A stretch of 64,000 nucleotides of DNA from Methylomonas methanica MC09 (GCF_000214665.1 NC_015572.1:2480001-2544000); one strand, 5' to 3'. Counted from the first letter of the stretch, positions 1-9,179 are shown. Made by a program: numbers and translations. The notes: generated by a model from the sequence alone, not told the origin.

Positions 1-459
1 GATAATCCTGTCCGGCCAGTATCGGCTTTGTTCGAACCAGGAATGGTGGCCGGCCGGTTGTTGATCTTTATAATCCAGCGAAAGAATAAAGGGCCGTTCG
101 GAGTGACTGGCAGGCGACTGTTGCGATTCTGTGCCGATTATACGTTTTAGATTCGGCCGCTCTGCGCTTATCTGAGATAATTGGCTGCCGCTATCGATCC
201 AGAACTCGATAGCGGGGTAGCTGGTTAGCAGGGATTCGATTAACGGCAGATGGTTACCCGAACCGGTAATGGCGTTTAAATCGGCGATATAAAATTGTTT
301 GAACGGATGTAGATTTAAAAATCCCGCCATAACGGCATCGATATCGCTGCCGTCAGTCAAGACAGAATGTAAATGTATCGGTTGATAGTGAGCTCGGTTG
401 CCGCGCTGGGCATACACGACCAAGCCATCCTTTAAATCGATCACTGGGATAATCTGCAT
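1..459 (-). CDS. HisA/HisF-related TIM-barrel protein, C-terminus off the window
   Basis: The first 153 codons are open to the window edge, so the protein is cut at its C-terminus. The N-terminus MQIIPVIDLKDGLVVYAQ carries the beta-1 D-x-K signature of the HisA/HisF phosphate-binding TIM barrels, and FYIADLNAITG matches the conserved second half-barrel strand. A HisA/HisF-related family without histidine function (the type of TIGR00734) is restricted to organisms that make methanofuran/tetrahydromethanopterin-type cofactors, and the neighbours here are all of that kind. I therefore read it as a cofactor-biosynthesis protein rather than the true histidine isomerase. Its exact reaction is not visible. 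Its ATG lies only 15 bp from the start codon of the divergent ATP-grasp gene. Confidence 0.8.
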   Translation of the reverse strand, partial: MQIIPVIDLKDGLVVYAQRGNRAHYQPIHLHSVLTDGSDIDAVMAGFLNLHPFKQFYIADLNAITGSGNHLPLIESLLTSYPAIEFWIDSGSQLSQISAERPNLKRIIGTESQQSPASHSERPFILSLDYKDQQPAGHHSWFEQSRYWPDRII

Positions 460-474
460 ATTAAGGTGTAACGG

Positions 475-1467
475 TTGAAAATTCTTGTATTCGAATACAT
501 CACGGGCGGAGGATTCGCGGGACAGGTTTTACCCGTTTCGCTGCTGGCCGAAGGCCGTATGATGTTACAGGCTTTACTGGACGATCTGAAATTTTTGCCG
601 AATTTACCGGCGCTGTTGCCGCTGGACGATCGCTGTCTGAATGTGTCTTTACCGCGCGGTACCGAGGTGGTGCCTGTCGCTCAAACCGATGATATCAAGC
701 ACATTTTAACGGATTTGATTTCACGAGCCGGTTTAATATGGTTGATTGCGCCGGAGAGCGCAGGTGTATTGACGGGATTGGCGCAACTGGCAGGCGCTCA
801 GCAAAAAATTTTATTGTTATCGCAGCCCGAAACCTTGGCCATTTGCGCGAACAAGTTGTCCACTTACCATTGTTTATTGGCCAATGGCATTCCGGCGGTT
901 GAGACGCTGTCTTTGAGGGGTTTGCATGAGGCACCTTTCTCCGCCTGCGTCATTAAGCCGATTGACGGGGTAGGCTGCGAGGGCAGTTTGATCGTTGAAA
1001 ACCCAACGCATTATCCGGCCGCGATAGCTAAGCTAATGAACCACGAGAGCTTGTTAGTGCAGCCATTGCTGGCGGGACAGGTCTTAAGTTTATCTTGTCT
1101 GTTTAAACAGGGCAGGGGCTGGTTGTTATGTTGCAATCAACAGCAAGTCGAGGTCCGGCAAAATAGGTTCAGCCTGCAGGCTTGTCTGGTCAATGCCGGC
1201 TATCCTCAATTGACGCTTTATCAGGAATTAGTGGATAGCGTTGCCGCCGCCATGCCCGGTTTATGGGGTTATATCGGTATCGATATTATCGATACGCCCG
1301 ACCGTGGTCCGCTGATTCTGGAAATCAATCCGCGCCTGACCACTTCGTATGTCGGTATCCGCCAGGCGACCGGCATTAACGTTGTCGAACAGGTGCTACG
1401 TTTGCTGGATGGCGATCCGTATTTATGTTTTTCCAATAACCAACCGGTTCTGGTTGATATTCAATAA
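475..1467 (+). CDS. ATP-grasp ligase, MfnD-like (methylofuran biosynthesis)
   Basis: This 330-residue protein begins MKILVFEYITGGG, the usual opening of the archaeal MfnD-type (tyramine/tyrosine-L-glutamate ligase) ATP-grasp family. The central part has an ATP-grasp B-domain feel (CVIKPIDGVGCEG, about residues 158-170), and the end has the metal-binding strand GPLILEINPRLTTSY (about residues 281-296), with E and N as Mg ligands. The family joins glutamate to an amine or amino acid using ATP; in methylotrophs it is expected to build the tyrosine- and glutamate-containing part of methylofuran. The start is TTG at 475, preceded by AAGGTG at a good distance; no ATG fits better. Downstream genes follow closely in the same direction. 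The substrate is inferred from family and context. Confidence 0.85.
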   Translation: MKILVFEYITGGGFAGQVLPVSLLAEGRMMLQALLDDLKFLPNLPALLPLDDRCLNVSLPRGTEVVPVAQTDDIKHILTDLISRAGLIWLIAPESAGVLTGLAQLAGAQQKILLLSQPETLAICANKLSTYHCLLANGIPAVETLSLRGLHEAPFSACVIKPIDGVGCEGSLIVENPTHYPAAIAKLMNHESLLVQPLLAGQVLSLSCLFKQGRGWLLCCNQQQVEVRQNRFSLQACLVNAGYPQLTLYQELVDSVAAAMPGLWGYIGIDIIDTPDRGPLILEINPRLTTSYVGIRQATGINVVEQVLRLLDGDPYLCFSNNQPVLVDIQ

Positions 1468-1476
1468 AATCCGCTG

Positions 1477-2523
1477 ATGCAAAAACATATCATGGGCTGG
1501 GATATTGGCGGCGCCCACGTCAAAGCCGCGTTACTCAATGAGGCAGGCGTAGTGTTGCAGGTGATACAGCAGCCTTGCCCGCTTTGGAAAGGTTTGGCTT
1601 ATTTGGAGCATGCCATCCAGGCGGTTTTGCAGGTTTTACCCGGCGCATGCGAGCGCCATGCCGTTACCATGACCGGCGAATTAGTGGATTGTTTTTCCGA
1701 CCGGGAAGAGGGCGTGGCGGCCATTATCCACACTCTGCAAGACCAGCTGAATGCCGCAACCATGCTGATTTTTGCCGGCAACCAAGGGTTTATCAAACTG
1801 GAGGCGGTTAATCAAACGCATTATCCGGCCATCGCCTCCGCAAACTGGATCGCCAGTGCTCAACTGACCGCTAAACTGCGGGAGAGGGCCTTATTTGTCG
1901 ATATCGGTAGCACGACTACAGATATCCTGCTGATCGAAAACCATTCGCTGCAAGCCCTGGGCGACACCGATTACACACGTCTGGTATCGGGCGAGCTGGT
2001 GTATACGGGCATTGTACGCACCGCTGTAATGGCGGTCGCCCAGCAGGCCGAGTTCAAAGGTCAAAATATGGGGTTGATGGCCGAATATTTTGCCACCATG
2101 GCCGATGTTTACCGCATCACAGGCGACTTAAACGAAGCCCACGACCAAAGCGATACCGCTGATGGCGCGGAAAAAACCGCGCGGGCCAGCGCCCGGCGCT
2201 TGTCGCGCATGACCGGCTACGATTTTACCGAAAGCGACTGGCCGTTATGGCAGGCATTCGCCCTAACCTTAAAGCAACAGCAAAAAGATAAGTTATATCA
2301 AGCGTGTTTGAGGCAGGTGCAAAGAACAGCCTCGACGGCAGGATTAGGCTTCGTCGGCGCCGGGGTAGGGCGCTTTTTGGCCAAGGAAATCGCCGGCGAA
2401 TTCGGGCTTGAATATCTGGATTTTAACCTGTTGCTTGCCTCTTCGGCGGAGGTCGGCGAAATCGATGCCGCCGATTGCGCGCCGGCGGTTGCCGTCGCTT
2501 ATCTGGCTCGGGATGTTGGTTAA
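1477..2523 (+). CDS. H4MPT-linked C1 pathway protein, MfnF-like ASKHA protein
   Basis: The 348-residue product opens MGWDIGGAHVKAAL and has a second glycine motif LFVDIGSTTTDILLI (about residues 138-153), the two phosphate-binding loops of the ASKHA (hydantoinase/oxoprolinase-like) fold. A third glycine-rich stretch GLGFVGAGVGRFLAKEIA sits near residue 290. This is the pattern of the family annotated as probable H4MPT-linked C1 transfer pathway protein; the archaeal member MfnF couples the furan and tyramine-glutamate halves of methanofuran. It starts 9 bp after the ATP-grasp gene, so the two are almost certainly cotranscribed. MQKHIMGWD also offers a start four codons later. The role in methylofuran assembly is by homology. 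Confidence 0.85.
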   Translation: MQKHIMGWDIGGAHVKAALLNEAGVVLQVIQQPCPLWKGLAYLEHAIQAVLQVLPGACERHAVTMTGELVDCFSDREEGVAAIIHTLQDQLNAATMLIFAGNQGFIKLEAVNQTHYPAIASANWIASAQLTAKLRERALFVDIGSTTTDILLIENHSLQALGDTDYTRLVSGELVYTGIVRTAVMAVAQQAEFKGQNMGLMAEYFATMADVYRITGDLNEAHDQSDTADGAEKTARASARRLSRMTGYDFTESDWPLWQAFALTLKQQQKDKLYQACLRQVQRTASTAGLGFVGAGVGRFLAKEIAGEFGLEYLDFNLLLASSAEVGEIDAADCAPAVAVAYLARDVG

Positions 2524-2600
2524 TATCAACGGCTGGTATAAAATCCTCCGATTGCTATGCAGCCTTTCGGCCAAGCCGAATCGTCAAATCACACCACTTA

Positions 2601-3974
2601 ATGCCTCTAACTAAAGTTACCAAACAATCACTGCCTTATTTCGAGGACAGCTCCCTGTTATTTGCAACCTGCGCGAACCAGCCTTGGGCGGTTTATCTGG
2701 ACAGTGCGTTTCCGCTCAGCCGACAAGGCCGTTTCGACATTATGGCTTACCAACCGGTTTGCACCTTGCAAACCTTTGGCGGTTCGACGCAAATCGACGA
2801 ACAGGGTGTACGAACCGTCAGCACCGAAGATCCCTTCGAATTGCTGAACGCCCGTTTGGGCGAACCGCTGCCGGCCATAGAGGATTTGCCGTTCAACGGT
2901 GGCGCAATCGGCTATTTCGCATACGACTTGGCCCGACGCATTGAAAAATTGCCTGTATCGGCCGAATCTGCGGAAAAACTGCCGGATATGGCTATCGGCA
3001 TTTACCGTTGGGCCGTGGTGGTGGACCACCAAAAACGCCAAAGTTGGCTGGTGGGCTACGATCTTGCCGACGAATTGGTTGCGGCAGTGTCTGCGCAATT
3101 CAGCCAACGGCCCGAGCATTTTGACTTAAATGACTTCAAAGTCTTGCAAGCGCCGCAGTCGAATATGAGCCGGCATAGCTATGGGCGGGCTTTTGGAAAA
3201 ATAAAGCATTACCTTAAAGAAGGCGATTGTTACCAAGTCAATTTGACTCAACGCTTTTCCAGCCCTTGCCAGGGAAACCCATGGTTTGCTTATCAGACGC
3301 TGCGCAGAATCAATGCCGCGCCATTTAGCGCCTACTTGAATTTACCCGACGTGCAAGTGTTAAGTTCTTCGCCGGAGCGGTTTTTGCGCGTCATAGCCGG
3401 TCAGGTGCAAACCAAACCGATCAAGGGTACCCGACCGCGTAAAGCCTTGGCCGCCGAAGATCAGAAACAAATGACAGCTCTGGCCGCCAGCGCGAAAGAC
3501 AGGGCCGAGAATGTGATGATCGTGGATTTACTCAGAAACGATATCGGTAAAAGCTGTAAGGACGGCTCTGTGCAGGTGCCGGAATTGTTTGCGGTGGAAA
3601 GCTATGCCACCGTACATCACTTGGTCAGCACCGTTACCGGCGAACTGGCCGACAATCAGCAGGCGCTGGATTTGCTGCGCAGCTGTTTTCCGGGCGGATC
3701 GATTACCGGCGCGCCTAAAATTCGAGCCATGGAAATCATCGAAGAACTGGAGCCGCACCGCAGAGGTGTCTACTGCGGGGCAATCGGCTATATCGGTTTT
3801 GACGGTAACATGGATACCAACATTGCCATCCGCACGCTGGTGCATAATCAAGGCTGCATCCGTTTTTGGGTGGGCGGCGGCATTGTCAATGACTCGGATG
3901 AAGACGCTGAATATCAAGAATGTTTCGATAAGGCCGCCGCGCTTTTGCAATTATTGGAACAGTTTCATCAATGA
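2601..3974 (+). CDS. pabB: Aminodeoxychorismate synthase component I
   Basis: This 457-residue enzyme, with the glutaminase PabA, turns chorismate into 4-amino-4-deoxychorismate, the precursor of p-aminobenzoate. The chorismate-binding fold is plain: KPIKGTRPR, ENVMIVDLLRNDIGK, and CFPGGSITGAPKIRAMEII followed by GVYCGAIGYIG. The frame is open from 2475, but that would overlap the upstream gene by 49 bp and add 42 uncharacteristic residues; ATG at 2601 gives the normal PabB length and the usual start of the N-terminal domain. It sits inside the methylofuran cluster and its stop overlaps the next start (ATGA). p-Aminobenzoate feeds both folate and tetrahydromethanopterin, and beta-RFAP synthase at 20.5 kb uses it directly. 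Confidence 0.95.
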   Translation: MPLTKVTKQSLPYFEDSSLLFATCANQPWAVYLDSAFPLSRQGRFDIMAYQPVCTLQTFGGSTQIDEQGVRTVSTEDPFELLNARLGEPLPAIEDLPFNGGAIGYFAYDLARRIEKLPVSAESAEKLPDMAIGIYRWAVVVDHQKRQSWLVGYDLADELVAAVSAQFSQRPEHFDLNDFKVLQAPQSNMSRHSYGRAFGKIKHYLKEGDCYQVNLTQRFSSPCQGNPWFAYQTLRRINAAPFSAYLNLPDVQVLSSSPERFLRVIAGQVQTKPIKGTRPRKALAAEDQKQMTALAASAKDRAENVMIVDLLRNDIGKSCKDGSVQVPELFAVESYATVHHLVSTVTGELADNQQALDLLRSCFPGGSITGAPKIRAMEIIEELEPHRRGVYCGAIGYIGFDGNMDTNIAIRTLVHNQGCIRFWVGGGIVNDSDEDAEYQECFDKAAALLQLLEQFHQ

Positions 3975-4537
3975 TCAGGGTTATCAAGCTGGGCGGCAGT
4001 TTGTTGTCGGCGCGGGCATTGCCCGCCTGTTTGAATAAATTGGCCGAATTTTCCGGCAAGCTGTTAATCGTGCCGGGCGGCGGCGTTTTTGCCGACCAAG
4101 TGCGGGCAGCGCAACGGCAGTGGGGATTCGACGATATTACCGCCCACCGCATGGCGATCCTGTCGATGCAACAAATGGCCTGGCTGTTTCACAGTCTGCG
4201 GCCGGATTTTGCCGTGTTCGGGAAGCTGGCTAACGCGGGTGATTCTGCAAAAGCGGCCATTTGGGCGCCCTGCCTGCAAGAACTGGAGCACGCCGGTATC
4301 GCCGCCAGTTGGGATATTACGTCGGATAGCTTGGCCGCCTGGCTGGCCGGACAGGTGTCCGCGGACGAATTGCTGCTGGTGAAATCCTGCCCAATTGCCC
4401 CGGAAACGCCTTTGGCGCAGTTGCAACGGCAAGGCATTATTGATGCCGGCTTTGTGAAATTTGTAAACCTCGCCGGGTTTAAAACCACCATTATCAACAA
4501 AGACCGTTTTCTATCTTCGCATGCTCAGATTCATTAA
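3971..4537 (+). CDS. Amino acid kinase family protein, MfnE-like
   Basis: A 188-residue small amino acid kinase fold protein. It starts MIRVIKLGGSLL, the family's ATP-binding K-x-G-G-S, followed by LLIVPGGGVFADQVR (about residues 35-50) and a late DELLLVKSCPI segment. Archaeal MfnE, of the same size and fold, phosphorylates the aminomethylfuran phosphate intermediate of methanofuran synthesis, and this gene's neighbours are methylofuran genes. The start overlaps the pabB stop by 4 bp (ATGA), indicating translational coupling. Its own 3' end overlaps the DUF2959 gene by 17 bp. The exact substrate is inferred. Confidence 0.8.
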   Translation: MIRVIKLGGSLLSARALPACLNKLAEFSGKLLIVPGGGVFADQVRAAQRQWGFDDITAHRMAILSMQQMAWLFHSLRPDFAVFGKLANAGDSAKAAIWAPCLQELEHAGIAASWDITSDSLAAWLAGQVSADELLLVKSCPIAPETPLAQLQRQGIIDAGFVKFVNLAGFKTTIINKDRFLSSHAQIH

Positions 4538-5183
4538 ATCGCTATTAAACAAACCTTTGCGTAACGCCTATTACCAAAGCCGCGAGTCTTTGCTCGGCCA
4601 TCATAAACGCGACATTGTGGTGGTGCAGGTCGATCAAGCGTGCGAGAGTCTTAAGGATAGCCGGGACCAATTCGTCGACGCCCTGGAAAAATTCAAAACC
4701 ATTGCCCGGCATGACGACAGCCCGCTGGAGATACGTTATCAGCAATTGAAAAAACGTTACGATATTTGCCGCAACAAAGCCGACCAAGTCGGGCAACGCA
4801 TACAGGCCATAGAGGAAGTCAGCGAAGCTCTGTTCGCCGAATGGGAAGCCGAATTGGCTTTGTACAGTAGCCGTTCGCTGCGGGCGCGCAGCCAGCAACA
4901 GCTAAAAAAGTCGCGTCAGCAGTACGGGCGCCTGCTTAAGGCCTTGCAAATGGCCGAGTCGCGCATGCATCCGGTGTTGGCGGCGTTTCAAGACCAAGTA
5001 TTGTTTTTAAAACACAATCTCAACGCCCATGCCATTGCGGCGCTGCGGCACGAATTTATTGAGATGGGTGTGGATATTTCCAAGTTAATCGATGTGATGG
5101 AAAAAACCATCGCCGAAGCCAGCCAGTTTGTGTCGGTCCTGGTGGAACAAAAACAACTGCCGGCCCCGGTTTTACCGCGCTGA
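4521..5183 (+). CDS. DUF2959 family protein without the usual lipoprotein signal
   Basis: The 220-residue protein carries the DUF2959 hallmarks: HHKRDIVVVQVDQA near the N-terminus, EVSEALFAEWEAEL (about residue 95) and FQDQVLFLKHNLNAHAI (about residues 156-172). It is predicted almost entirely alpha-helical with coiled-coil character. Members I know usually begin with a lipoprotein signal peptide; this one begins MLRFIKSLLNKPLRNAYY, basic and amphipathic, with no lipobox, so it may be cytoplasmic or peripherally membrane-bound. It overlaps the MfnE-like gene by 17 bp. Function is unknown, and its tie to C1-cofactor synthesis may only be positional. Confidence 0.75.
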   Translation: MLRFIKSLLNKPLRNAYYQSRESLLGHHKRDIVVVQVDQACESLKDSRDQFVDALEKFKTIARHDDSPLEIRYQQLKKRYDICRNKADQVGQRIQAIEEVSEALFAEWEAELALYSSRSLRARSQQQLKKSRQQYGRLLKALQMAESRMHPVLAAFQDQVLFLKHNLNAHAIAALRHEFIEMGVDISKLIDVMEKTIAEASQFVSVLVEQKQLPAPVLPR

Positions 5184-5185
5184 AA

Positions 5186-5620
5186 TTACATGGATTGCAT
5201 TTTGTAATCGACGCGGTGAGGGTTGGTTTTGTCGCGGATATCCGGGGTTTTCTTACGGTTTTGATCGATACGCTCCTGGGTGTATTGCGCAATCATTTGG
5301 TCCCAGTTGCTGTATTGTTCATAGTCTTTAATGCCGCTGGCTTTGCGTTTTAAAAACAACTCCTTACCCTTGGCAATTAATTGATCGGGCGTTTTGCCGT
5401 CGATTTCGTTCAAGAAATCCTTGTTATTTCTGATTTCGTCGCGCAAGGTCCAAAAGGACACTTCAAACTCGATACGCTGATCCAGCGGCAGTTTTTCCTT
5501 AATAGAGTTGACCGATCTATTGACTGTTTTCAGGCTGCTGCCGTTGATTTGATGGCTTTTATTACAACCGATCGCTAACGTACAGACGAGAAAAACTAGA
5601 ATAGTTGTCGCTTTTTTCAT
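5186..5620 (-). CDS. Small predicted lipoprotein of unknown function
   Basis: The 144-residue product begins MKKATTILVFLVCTLAIGCNKS, a signal peptide with lipobox LAIGC, so the mature protein should be lipid-anchored at Cys19. The remainder is charged and probably helical (DEIRNNKDFLNEIDGKTPDQLI, then many Lys/Arg/Glu). No known domain is recognised. It is convergent with the DUF2959 gene, with stop codons 2 bp apart, and divergent from the GTPase pair. Confidence 0.7.
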   Translation of the reverse strand: MKKATTILVFLVCTLAIGCNKSHQINGSSLKTVNRSVNSIKEKLPLDQRIEFEVSFWTLRDEIRNNKDFLNEIDGKTPDQLIAKGKELFLKRKASGIKDYEQYSNWDQMIAQYTQERIDQNRKKTPDIRDKTNPHRVDYKMQSM

Positions 5621-5739
5621 AATGAAAGCCCCCCAGTGGCCTAAATAAACAAACCCGGAGTTTTATATTTATAATGCGGTGGTCCGGGTCATTAAACAAA
5701 CTAAATTACTCGGTAATTATAAACCCAAGCCCTTTTATC

Positions 5740-7482
5740 ATGCTGGAATTTATCCAACTTCTCAAACAGCGATACCAGTCAGTGCTTGCGCAACTGGATC
5801 TTAAAAGTCCTCTGTATTTTGAATACCAACAGCGTATCGAGCAATTGCTTTATGCCGAGGCCTTTCTGCGCAAGGGCGTATTAATCCACGACTTTCCGAA
5901 ATGTCCACTGCAAGTCGCGGTGATTGGTCCCACTCAGGCCGGAAAAAGTTCTATCGTCAATGTGCTGTTAAACGATGCATTGGCCGGAGTCAGTCCGCTG
6001 GCCGGTTATACCGTGCATGCGCAGGGATTTTGCCATGGGCTGACCAGCGATGCCTTAGACGGATTGCAGCATTATTTTGGTCGTTTTCAGTGTCTGGATG
6101 CGGCATCGCTTAGCCGTAACCGTCTGGATTGTTATTCCGTCAGCCATTGTTCGACGCAGTCGGCGTTGTTGCCGGCCTGTGTGATTTGGGATACGCCCGA
6201 TTTCGACTCCATTGACGCCGTGGATTATCGGGAGGGCGTGATCAGGACGCTGGCCTTGGCCGACTTGATCGTACTGGTGGTGAGCAAGGAAAAATATGCG
6301 GATCAGTCGGTTTGGGAAGTCATGCAAACCCTGGAAGCTTTCGGCCAGCCTACCCTGATTTGTTTGAATAAACTGGCGGAAGGCAGTGAAACCTTGGTAC
6401 TGGATTCGCTGCGGCAAAAGTGGCAACAAACCCGCGGCGACGCCATGCCGAAAGTGGTTTCGCTATTGTTTGAAAAACCGCAGACCGTGCCGGTCTGGCC
6501 GCTAAGCGCTGAAACTGCGCTTTTAGATTTGGCAAAACAGCTTGATCAGAAAAAACACAGCGAACAGCAGCAACTGTTTTTGAATAAATACTGGCGGCAG
6601 TGGCTGGAACCGGTTTTTGCCGAACACCGCGCGCAAAACCAATGGCAAGGCTTGATCGACCAATGTCTGGAGGAGGCCGGATCTATCTATCGCCGAGACT
6701 TTCTGGATCATCCGCACCATTACCATACCTTTCAGGCCGCGTTGCTGAATTTGTTGAAGCTGTTGGAAATTCCGGGCATCGCCAAATTCCTTAGCAAAAC
6801 CCGGCGCATGATGACTTGGCCGGTACGCAAGTTAATGAGCTTGGGACAAAGCGATTTTAATGCCGGCCCGGACCAGGAAATCAGCATTTTGAATCAAATC
6901 GGCGATCACGTGATGATCCGGCTGGCCGATAAACTGCTAGAGAAAACCGAAACCGAGCCGGTAAACAGCGGTTGGTGGCGCGAAACAGCGATACTACTCA
7001 GGCAAAAAAGAGGCGAACTTAGCTTGACTTATCAGCAAGCTGTCGTGGTGTACCACCAGGATTTCTTACAAGACATCGATGCCGCGGCGCATAGGCTGTA
7101 CTACAAACTGGAAGAACAACCGCTGGTGCTCAACAGCCTGAGAGCGACCCGAATTTCCACCGATGCGGGCGGTATGTTTCTGGCTATTCAAGCCGGCGGT
7201 ATCGGCGTACACGATCTGGTGATCACCCCGTTAATGTTGACCATTACTTCGCTGTTGGCGGAAAGTGCCATCGGCGGCTATATGCAGCGCGTCGAAGCGG
7301 ACCTGAAGCAGCAGCAAATGCAAACGGTTAAAACCAGGCTGTTCCAAACGGTTTTGCGCGAGCAACTGTATCAAATACCGCAGCATATTCAGCTGCCCAC
7401 TCGTTTTAATATCACCGAACAACAGTGCCTACAGGCGGAACAAGCGCTGAAAGAGAAAAAACATGGCTTACGAATACTCTGA
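5740..7482 (+). CDS. Dynamin-like GTPase, first of a pair
   Basis: From ATG at 5740 the product is 580 residues. G1 is IGPTQAGKSS (about residues 62-71), G3 is WDTPDFDS (about residue 150) and a G4-like NKLAEGS lies near residue 212. A long helical region follows, and near residues 488-525 a hydrophobic stretch (GGMFLAIQAGGIGVHDLVIT, then MLTITSLLAESAIGG) could act as the membrane-binding paddle of bacterial dynamin-like proteins. Those family members remodel or repair membranes and often occur as two adjacent genes acting together, as here. The frame is open from 5674, but the added residues look unstructured. The 3' end overlaps the next GTPase by 20 bp. Confidence 0.75.
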   Translation: MLEFIQLLKQRYQSVLAQLDLKSPLYFEYQQRIEQLLYAEAFLRKGVLIHDFPKCPLQVAVIGPTQAGKSSIVNVLLNDALAGVSPLAGYTVHAQGFCHGLTSDALDGLQHYFGRFQCLDAASLSRNRLDCYSVSHCSTQSALLPACVIWDTPDFDSIDAVDYREGVIRTLALADLIVLVVSKEKYADQSVWEVMQTLEAFGQPTLICLNKLAEGSETLVLDSLRQKWQQTRGDAMPKVVSLLFEKPQTVPVWPLSAETALLDLAKQLDQKKHSEQQQLFLNKYWRQWLEPVFAEHRAQNQWQGLIDQCLEEAGSIYRRDFLDHPHHYHTFQAALLNLLKLLEIPGIAKFLSKTRRMMTWPVRKLMSLGQSDFNAGPDQEISILNQIGDHVMIRLADKLLEKTETEPVNSGWWRETAILLRQKRGELSLTYQQAVVVYHQDFLQDIDAAAHRLYYKLEEQPLVLNSLRATRISTDAGGMFLAIQAGGIGVHDLVITPLMLTITSLLAESAIGGYMQRVEADLKQQQMQTVKTRLFQTVLREQLYQIPQHIQLPTRFNITEQQCLQAEQALKEKKHGLRIL

Positions 7483-9037
7483 ACTGTTAGCTCAAGCGCA
7501 AAACTGGGCGCGAACCGCCATAGCGCAAGGGCATTTGACGGAAACTGGCGCGCGGGAGCTGTTCGAGCTCGATTTGCGCAGCCCCGACCAATTATTTGCC
7601 GGCCAGCAGGCTCAATCCAGGCCGCTTATCGTGGCGTTTATCGGCGGCACCGGAGTGGGAAAAAGCTCTTTATTAAACCGTCTGGCGGGACAGGCAGTCG
7701 CCAAGGCCGGTATCGAACGTCCCACCTCGCGCGAAGTCACTTTATACCATCACCGTTCGCTGCAGCTGCAACAATTGCCGGCCAATCTGCCGCTGGATAA
7801 AACCAAGCTCGCTTTGCACGATAATCCGCAAAACAGTCATATCGTCTGGATAGATATGCCCGATTTCGACAGTATCGAGTTAGCCAACAAAACCTTGGTA
7901 TTGGAATGGCTGCCACATATCGATGTGTTGCTTTACGTCGTCAGCCCGGAACGTTACCGGGATAATAAAGCCTGGCAGTTACTGAAAGCCGAAGGCGGAA
8001 AACATGCCTGGCTGTTTGTCATGAATCAGTGGGATAGGGCGGTACCGTCCCAGTTGGAGGATTTTAAACAGCAATTGAGTAAGGCGGGGTTTGTCGATCC
8101 ACTGGTGCTGTATACCAGCTGTACCGAACCGGACAACGACAGATTTGCCGAATTGTTGGAGCAGCTTAACGCCTTATCCTCACAACAAACCATGTTGCAA
8201 ATGACCCAACATAACGAGCGTCTGCGGATACAGGAGTTGACTAAGATATTGCAGCGGTTTTCGCAACAGCTCGGCCAACAGGATTTCGCCGGTTTGCGGC
8301 AACAGTTTTCCGACAGTTGGCAACAAGCGGAAGTCACTTTTCCGCAAGGGTTGGCGTGGGCGTTTCATGCCTATGCGGAAGCGTTGGCCAAGCACCCGGA
8401 CGGCAAAACGGATATTGCCGTTTGGGATGCCTGGGCGCAAACCCGCTTCAACGATATATTGGAAAACCTGTTGCAACAGGCCGATCAATGCCACATAGCG
8501 GGTAAAGCGTTAAAGCCCAGGCTGGAAACCTTGAAAACCGCTATCAGCAAAAATGCCGCCCAGCGCATTGAACTGGTCGGACGGCAAGCATTGTTGAACC
8601 CCGGTAACGGCCTACAGCGCTTTTTGATGCGCTTAACCAGTGTTTGCGAAACTCTGTTGCCGATCCTGGCCATGCTGATTGTCGGTTATCAGGTGTTTTC
8701 CGGTTACTATCACAGTGCCGCCGATTCGACCGCCTACCTGGGTGTGGATTTTGCCGTGCACAGTATTTTATTAATCGCCCTGAGTTGGCTGATACCGTTC
8801 TTTCTGCATAAAAAAATACAGCCGTCATTGCAAAAAGCCGCCGTGCAAGGATTACGTAAAGGTTTGATTCAGGTGTTGGCCGGGATTAAATCCGAGGCTG
8901 AGCAGGCGGTGCTGGAGACCGAACAGAGCAGCAAGACCTGCAGGGACACGTTGCAGAATTTGATCGGGAAAACGCGGGCGGACAGTCCGGCCACCGGCAG
9001 CGCGGATGATTTGTTAAAACGCGTGTTGATCGGCTAA
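7463..9037 (+). CDS. Dynamin-like GTPase with C-terminal membrane hairpin, second of a pair
   Basis: The 524-residue protein has G1 FIGGTGVGKSSLLNRLAG (about residues 58-75), switch region TSREVT, G3 WIDMPDFDS and a G4-like MNQWD. After a helical middle it has two hydrophobic segments near residues 395-412 (LLPILAMLIVGYQVF) and 430-448 (ILLIALSWLIPFFL), the hairpin expected for membrane insertion. It starts inside the 3' end of the preceding GTPase (20-bp overlap), so the two should be made together. This is a bacterial dynamin/YeeP-type arrangement. A role in membrane protection, including against phage, is possible but not shown by the sequence. Confidence 0.75.
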   Translation: MAYEYSELLAQAQNWARTAIAQGHLTETGARELFELDLRSPDQLFAGQQAQSRPLIVAFIGGTGVGKSSLLNRLAGQAVAKAGIERPTSREVTLYHHRSLQLQQLPANLPLDKTKLALHDNPQNSHIVWIDMPDFDSIELANKTLVLEWLPHIDVLLYVVSPERYRDNKAWQLLKAEGGKHAWLFVMNQWDRAVPSQLEDFKQQLSKAGFVDPLVLYTSCTEPDNDRFAELLEQLNALSSQQTMLQMTQHNERLRIQELTKILQRFSQQLGQQDFAGLRQQFSDSWQQAEVTFPQGLAWAFHAYAEALAKHPDGKTDIAVWDAWAQTRFNDILENLLQQADQCHIAGKALKPRLETLKTAISKNAAQRIELVGRQALLNPGNGLQRFLMRLTSVCETLLPILAMLIVGYQVFSGYYHSAADSTAYLGVDFAVHSILLIALSWLIPFFLHKKIQPSLQKAAVQGLRKGLIQVLAGIKSEAEQAVLETEQSSKTCRDTLQNLIGKTRADSPATGSADDLLKRVLIG

Positions 9038-9179
9038 CCCACCAAGAAGATTTTAGGCAATTTCCCTGTTAAAAATACCCGTCGGCCAAGGGGGGGGGTG
9101 CCCGGCAGCCCGAAAGCAGCCGGACACAAATGCTCAGTTATTCGGGGGCATCGGTTTTTGCTTATAGTCTTAAGCGGCG

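Noticed and set aside
9091..9099. Nine-G run after the second GTPase as a slippage switch
   Set aside because: It lies in intergenic sequence after the stop codon, with no gene whose frame it could change.
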